A program made the translations under genes and the position numbers. From Pelomonas sp. SE-A7 (GTDB lineage: Bacteria; Pseudomonadota; Gammaproteobacteria; Burkholderiales; Burkholderiaceae_C), in assembly GCF_030345705.1 (NCBI RefSeq), contig NZ_JAUASW010000002.1, positions 434,001-498,000 of the forward strand: a stretch of DNA of 64,000 nucleotides, written 5' to 3'. The notes beneath the pieces were generated by a model. It made no database searches, had not been told where the DNA came from, and was given only the letters and a program-made list of their open reading frames with translations. Shown piece by piece: positions 60,876-64,000 of this stretch. Positions within the stretch are counted from its first letter, which is position 1, and the number at the start of each line of letters is the position of its first letter.

Positions 60876-61412
60876 TTGAGCGATAGGGCGCCAGTTCAAC
60901 CGGCAGGCACGCAGACGCTGTTCGTCGAGCTCTATGCCGAGCTGCGTCGGCTGGCGCACGGGCGCTTGCGGCATGAGAGGCCGCAGCACACCTTGTCGGC
61001 CACGGCCCTGACCCACGAGGCCTATCTGCGCCTGGACGGCCAGAACAAGCCCTGGGAGAACCGCGAGCAGTTCATGGCCATCGCCGCCACGATGATGCGC
61101 CGTGTGCTGGTGGACCATGCCCTGGCCCGCCAGGCCGACAAGCGCAGCGCCGAGTTGGTGACCCTGAGCGCCGCCGAGCTGGAAGCCGCCACCGAGGCCG
61201 CGCCGGTCGAGGTGCTGGACCTGCATCGCGCGCTGGAACAGCTGGAGCAGCAGGACGTGCGGGCCGCCCGGGTGGTGGAGCTGCGCTACTTCGGCGGCCT
61301 GGAGCTGGAAGAGATCGCGGCGGTGATGGACATCTCGCTGGCCACGGTCAAGCGCGACTGGACGCTGGCGCGCAGCTGGCTGAAAAGCCGGCTCGGCAGC
61401 GGGTCCGGCTGA
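60876..61412 (+). CDS. ECF-like sigma factor (TIGR02999 / ECF43-like)
   Basis: The 178-residue product has sigma region 2 (ELYAELRRLAHGRLRHERPQ onward) and region 4 (VVELRYFGGLELEEIAAVMD, then SLATVKRDWTLARSWLKSRL). The WTLARSWL end is typical of the TIGR02999 group, which usually neighbours Hanks kinases. Region 2.2 reads LSATALTHEAYLRL (residues 40-53), lacking the acidic pair found in most ECF factors and offering Ser41, Thr43 and Thr46 instead. In the related Vibrio EcfP, kinase phosphorylation of such a Thr activates the factor. No anti-sigma gene is adjacent. The start is a TTG at 60876, with AGGAGA 5 nt upstream; internal ATGs lie past region 2.2. Confidence 0.88.
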   Translation: MSDRAPVQPAGTQTLFVELYAELRRLAHGRLRHERPQHTLSATALTHEAYLRLDGQNKPWENREQFMAIAATMMRRVLVDHALARQADKRSAELVTLSAAELEAATEAAPVEVLDLHRALEQLEQQDVRAARVVELRYFGGLELEEIAAVMDISLATVKRDWTLARSWLKSRLGSGSG

Positions 61413-61433
61413 TCGCTGAGCTGTTTGGCGGCG

Positions 61434-61458
61434 CTTTCCCGCGTAGACCCGTTGAGCC
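61434..61458 (+). promoter_or_regulatory. Shared box upstream of the PEP-CTERM gene
   Basis: CTTTCCCGCGTAG at 61434-61446 is identical to the minus-strand box at 60844-60832, and the following 12 bp match at 8 positions. It begins 73 bp upstream of the PEP-CTERM ATG and lies in the correct orientation for that gene. The core CGCGTA resembles the CGT(A) -10 of some ECF promoters, but no common -35 at 16-17 bp was found. Confidence 0.6.
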
Positions 61459-61506
61459 CGGTGACGGCCTTGGTCGGCCACCGCCCTTGACTCGACGGAG
61501 ACCGCC

Positions 61507-62097
61507 ATGCGCCTACTCGCCACCGCAGCCGCCCTGCTGCTGCTAGCCCTGCCCGCCCGGGCCTCGCTGCTGAACCAGCATTTCGACGCCCGCATCGACT
61601 ACGCCGCCTACTACGGCTGGCAGCTCTATGACAGCGGCCTGCAGACCCGCAGCGGCACGGTCGGCGCCGGCTACGAGCTGGCCGGCGTGGGCTATGGCAG
61701 TGCGCCGCTGTACCTGAACATCGACCCGGCCAGCGGCCGCATCTTCATCGACATCTACACCGACAAATACGGCTACAGCTATGCGCCGCTGACCCTGGAC
61801 CTCAAGTTCGACGACCTGGTCGGCGAGCGCTTCAGCGGCCTTGCCGTCAGCTACGACTCGGCCGCCTATGCCGATGCGGTGGCCAGCTTCACGGACAAGG
61901 CGTTGCATATCGAGCTGGCCGGTGCCTATCCCGGCTACTCCAGCGCGCTCTACCAGTTCGTCCTCGACTACCAGCTGAGCGCCCGCGAAGACGGCGGCGG
62001 CGTTGGCAGCAGCGTGCCGGAGCCGGGCTCGCTGGCCCTGACACTGGCCGGGCTGGCCGGCCTGGGCCTGTGGCGCCGCAGGATCGCCGGCCGCTGA
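61507..62097 (+). CDS. PEP-CTERM sorting-domain protein
   Basis: The 196-residue product has a signal peptide (residues 1-19, LLALPARAS). Its Tyr/Asp-rich mature domain is probably beta-stranded (IDIYTDKYGYSYAPL and similar). The C-terminal sorting signal reads VPEPGSLALTLAGLAGLGLW followed by three Arg, with the PEP at 171-173. Such proteins are processed by exosortase EpsH and sorted to the envelope or matrix; no exosortase gene is in this window. It lies 94 bp after the sigma gene and has the shared box upstream, so it is a candidate target of that sigma factor. Confidence 0.88.
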   Translation: MRLLATAAALLLLALPARASLLNQHFDARIDYAAYYGWQLYDSGLQTRSGTVGAGYELAGVGYGSAPLYLNIDPASGRIFIDIYTDKYGYSYAPLTLDLKFDDLVGERFSGLAVSYDSAAYADAVASFTDKALHIELAGAYPGYSSALYQFVLDYQLSAREDGGGVGSSVPEPGSLALTLAGLAGLGLWRRRIAGR

Positions 62098-62146
62098 GCG
62101 CTGAGCGGCCGGGCCGGGCGCGAGGATCGGCGACAATCGCCGACCT

Positions 62147-64000
62147 ATGTTCGCCCTGTTCGATGAAGCCGGAAAATTCCTGGCCGGCCGCGTGATGTCC
62201 GAAGCAGAAAGCTCGATGCAGATCGAGCTGGAATCGGGCAAGCGCGTCAAAGTGAAGGCAGCCAATGTGCTGCTCAAGTTCGACAAGCCCAGCCCCGCCG
62301 AGCTGATCGCCGAGGGCCAGCGTCTGGCCCTGGAGATCGACCTGGACCTGGCCTGGGAGTTCGCCCCCGAATCCGAATTCGGCTTTGCCGACCTGGCGCG
62401 CGACTATTTCGACGCCAAGGCCAGCACCGCCCACCAGGTGGCGGCCTTGTTCCGGCTGTTCGAGGCACCGCACTACTTCCGCCGCGCCGGCAAGGGCCAG
62501 TTCAAGAAGGCGCCCGAGGACATCGTCAAGGCCGCCCTGCTCGGTATCGAGCGCAAGAAGCAGCAGGCCCTGCAGATCGAGGCCTGGGCCGAAGAGCTGG
62601 CCGGCGGCAGCTGTCCGGCCGCCATCAAGGAACAGATCTACAAGATCCTGTTCAAGCCGGACAAGAACGGCCCCGAGTACAAGGCCGTGGTCGAGGCCAG
62701 CAAGCGCTCGCACAAGGCGCCGCTGGACCTGCTCAAGGACGCCGGCGCGATCACCAGCGCCTACCAGTTCCACTGGAAGCGCTTCCTGTTCGAGAACTTC
62801 CCCAAGGGCACGGGCTTCCCGGCCCTCACGGCCCCCGAGATCAAGGACGAGCTGCCGCTGGCCGGCGTCGCCGCTTTCTCCATCGACGACTCGGCCACGA
62901 CCGAGATCGACGATGCGCTGTCGGTCCAGGGCCTGGGCACGGGCACCGTGGTGTTCGGCGTCCATATCGCCGCGCCGGGCCTGGCAATACAGCCGGACTC
63001 GGCCGTGGACAAGGTGGCGCGCGACCGCTATTCCACCGTCTACATGCCGGGCTGGAAGCTGACCATGCTGCCGGACGAGGTGGTGCAGGCCTACACGCTG
63101 ATCGAGGGCCGCGACTGCCCGGCAGTGTCGCTCTACGTCACCCTGGACGAAGCGACGCTGGCCGTGAAGGGCAGCGAGACCAGGCTGGAGCGCGTGCCCA
63201 TCAAGAGCAATCTGCGCCACGACAAGCTGGACGGCGTGATCACCGAGGCCACGCTGAGCGGCGCCGAGCCGGCGAGCTACGAGTTTGCCGACGAGCTGGC
63301 CTTCACCTTCCGCCTGGCCAAGCATCTGAAGGCCCAGCGCGAAGTGGTGCGCGGCAAGCCCGAGACCTTCAACCGGCCCGACTACAACTTCCGCCTCGAC
63401 AGCAACGGCGAGCGCGAGCCCGACGGCACGGAGCAGGTCACCATCTCGACCCGCGCCCGCGGCACGGCCCTGGACCTGATCGTGGCCGAGGCCATGATCC
63501 TGGCCAACTCGACCTGGGGCGGCTGGCTGAACGAGCTGGGCCTGCCCGGCATCTACCGCAGCCAGGCCAGCCTGGCGCCCGGCATCAAGGTGCGCATGGG
63601 CACCAAGGCCCTGCCGCACGCCGGCATGGGCGTGGCCCAGTACACCTGGGCCACCTCGCCGCTGCGCCGCTACGTGGACCTGGTCAACCAGTGGCAGATC
63701 ATTGCCTGCGCCCGCCACGGCCGCACGGCCGCCCTGGTGGCGCCGTTCAAGCCCAAGGACGCGGCCCTGTTCTCCATCATCTCGGGCTTCGATGCCGCCT
63801 ACTCGGCCTACAACGGCTACCAGTCGGCCATCGAGCGCTACTGGACCTTGCGCCACCTGGCGCAGAACGGCATCACCGAGCTGACGGCCACCGTGATGAA
63901 GGACGGCCTGGTGCGCGCCGACGCCCTGCCCCTGGTCTTCCGCGCCCTGGGCTGCGAAGGCCTGGACCGCGGCAGCCACGTCAAGGTCCGCATCACCGGC
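62147..64000 (+). CDS. RNase II/RNB-family exoribonuclease, C-terminus cut by the window edge
   Basis: The visible 618 codons encode a ribonuclease II-like 3'-5' exonuclease. The N-terminal region (MFALFDEAGKFLAGRVM) is followed by the RNB catalytic domain. The acidic metal motif FSIDDSATTEIDDALSV lies near residue 245, VFGVHIAAPGLAI follows, and the later motif YTWATSPLRRYVDLVNQWQI marks the conserved C-terminal side. The reading frame is open to the last base. It is more divergent than E. coli Rnb and RNase R and resembles betaproteobacterial RNB-domain proteins. The ATG at 62147 is the first one after the PEP-CTERM gene, 50 bp downstream. Confidence 0.88.
   Translation, partial: MFALFDEAGKFLAGRVMSEAESSMQIELESGKRVKVKAANVLLKFDKPSPAELIAEGQRLALEIDLDLAWEFAPESEFGFADLARDYFDAKASTAHQVAALFRLFEAPHYFRRAGKGQFKKAPEDIVKAALLGIERKKQQALQIEAWAEELAGGSCPAAIKEQIYKILFKPDKNGPEYKAVVEASKRSHKAPLDLLKDAGAITSAYQFHWKRFLFENFPKGTGFPALTAPEIKDELPLAGVAAFSIDDSATTEIDDALSVQGLGTGTVVFGVHIAAPGLAIQPDSAVDKVARDRYSTVYMPGWKLTMLPDEVVQAYTLIEGRDCPAVSLYVTLDEATLAVKGSETRLERVPIKSNLRHDKLDGVITEATLSGAEPASYEFADELAFTFRLAKHLKAQREVVRGKPETFNRPDYNFRLDSNGEREPDGTEQVTISTRARGTALDLIVAEAMILANSTWGGWLNELGLPGIYRSQASLAPGIKVRMGTKALPHAGMGVAQYTWATSPLRRYVDLVNQWQIIACARHGRTAALVAPFKPKDAALFSIISGFDAAYSAYNGYQSAIERYWTLRHLAQNGITELTATVMKDGLVRADALPLVFRALGCEGLDRGSHVKVRITG

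Overview
This is a 64 kb piece of a GC-rich betaproteobacterial chromosome, most likely Burkholderiales of the Rubrivivax/Roseateles/Leptothrix type. The evidence is the gene order: a caa3-type cytochrome oxidase cluster with a DUF2970 gene; the secB-grxC-rhodanese-gpmA neighbourhood; a Pil-Chp chemosensory operon next to rubredoxin, a thiD-like gene and hemL; a catalytically dead dihydroorotase behind pyrB; and a PEP-CTERM protein. I see no rRNA, tRNA, CRISPR array, insertion sequence or prophage. Genes are tightly packed, with many 1-11 bp overlaps. The only gene-free stretch over 300 bp is 50550-51171.

Layout. 1-4360 (-): cytochrome c oxidase genes ctaC, ctaD, a 38-residue assembly peptide, ctaG, DUF2970 and ctaE (cut by the window edge). 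4585-9137: a BioC-like methyltransferase, comF, trmL, gpsA, secB, grxC and a rhodanese gene. 9213-12475 (-): a porin, a very short PstS-like binding protein and a chemoreceptor, apparently inserted between rhodanese and gpmA. 12705-15382: gpmA, a hydroxypyruvate-isomerase-like gene and a degenerate HD-GYP gene. 15453-22355 (-): an eight-gene overlapping operon yqgE-ruvX-pyrR-pyrB-pyrX-plsC-AMP/thymidine phosphorylase-PRPP-synthase paralogue. 22391-26796: photolyase, a REC/degenerate-GGDEF protein and a NarX/NarL-like two-component pair. 27000-34318 (-): tetR-outer membrane factor-membrane fusion protein-RND pump-hydrolase, with a 20 bp palindrome as likely operator. 34386-45482 (-): rubredoxin, pilG, pilH, pilI, pilJ, a 2009-residue ChpA and a GGDEF cyclase. 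45665-50549 (+): thiD-like, hemL, HAD phosphatase, mpl and a GNAT gene. 51172-56972: a zinc metalloprotease lipoprotein, yqiA, a fabG-like gene and an EptA-like transferase. 57067-62097: a Ser/Thr kinase, a secreted 350-residue protein, an ECF-like sigma factor and a PEP-CTERM protein. 62147-end (+): an RNase II family gene, cut by the window edge.

Two observations stand out. First, the kinase/sigma locus looks like a kinase-controlled sigma-factor circuit: sigma region 2.2 has Ser/Thr where ECF factors usually have acidic residues, and an identical 13 bp box (25 bp with 21 matches) lies upstream of both genes flanking the sigma gene, in the sense of transcription. Second, 50597-51101 holds two related elements of about 220-235 bp in opposite orientation. 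Each is closed by its own terminal inverted repeat; the closing stems differ between copies yet are self-complementary within each copy, which suggests a conserved folded structure or a MITE-like element.
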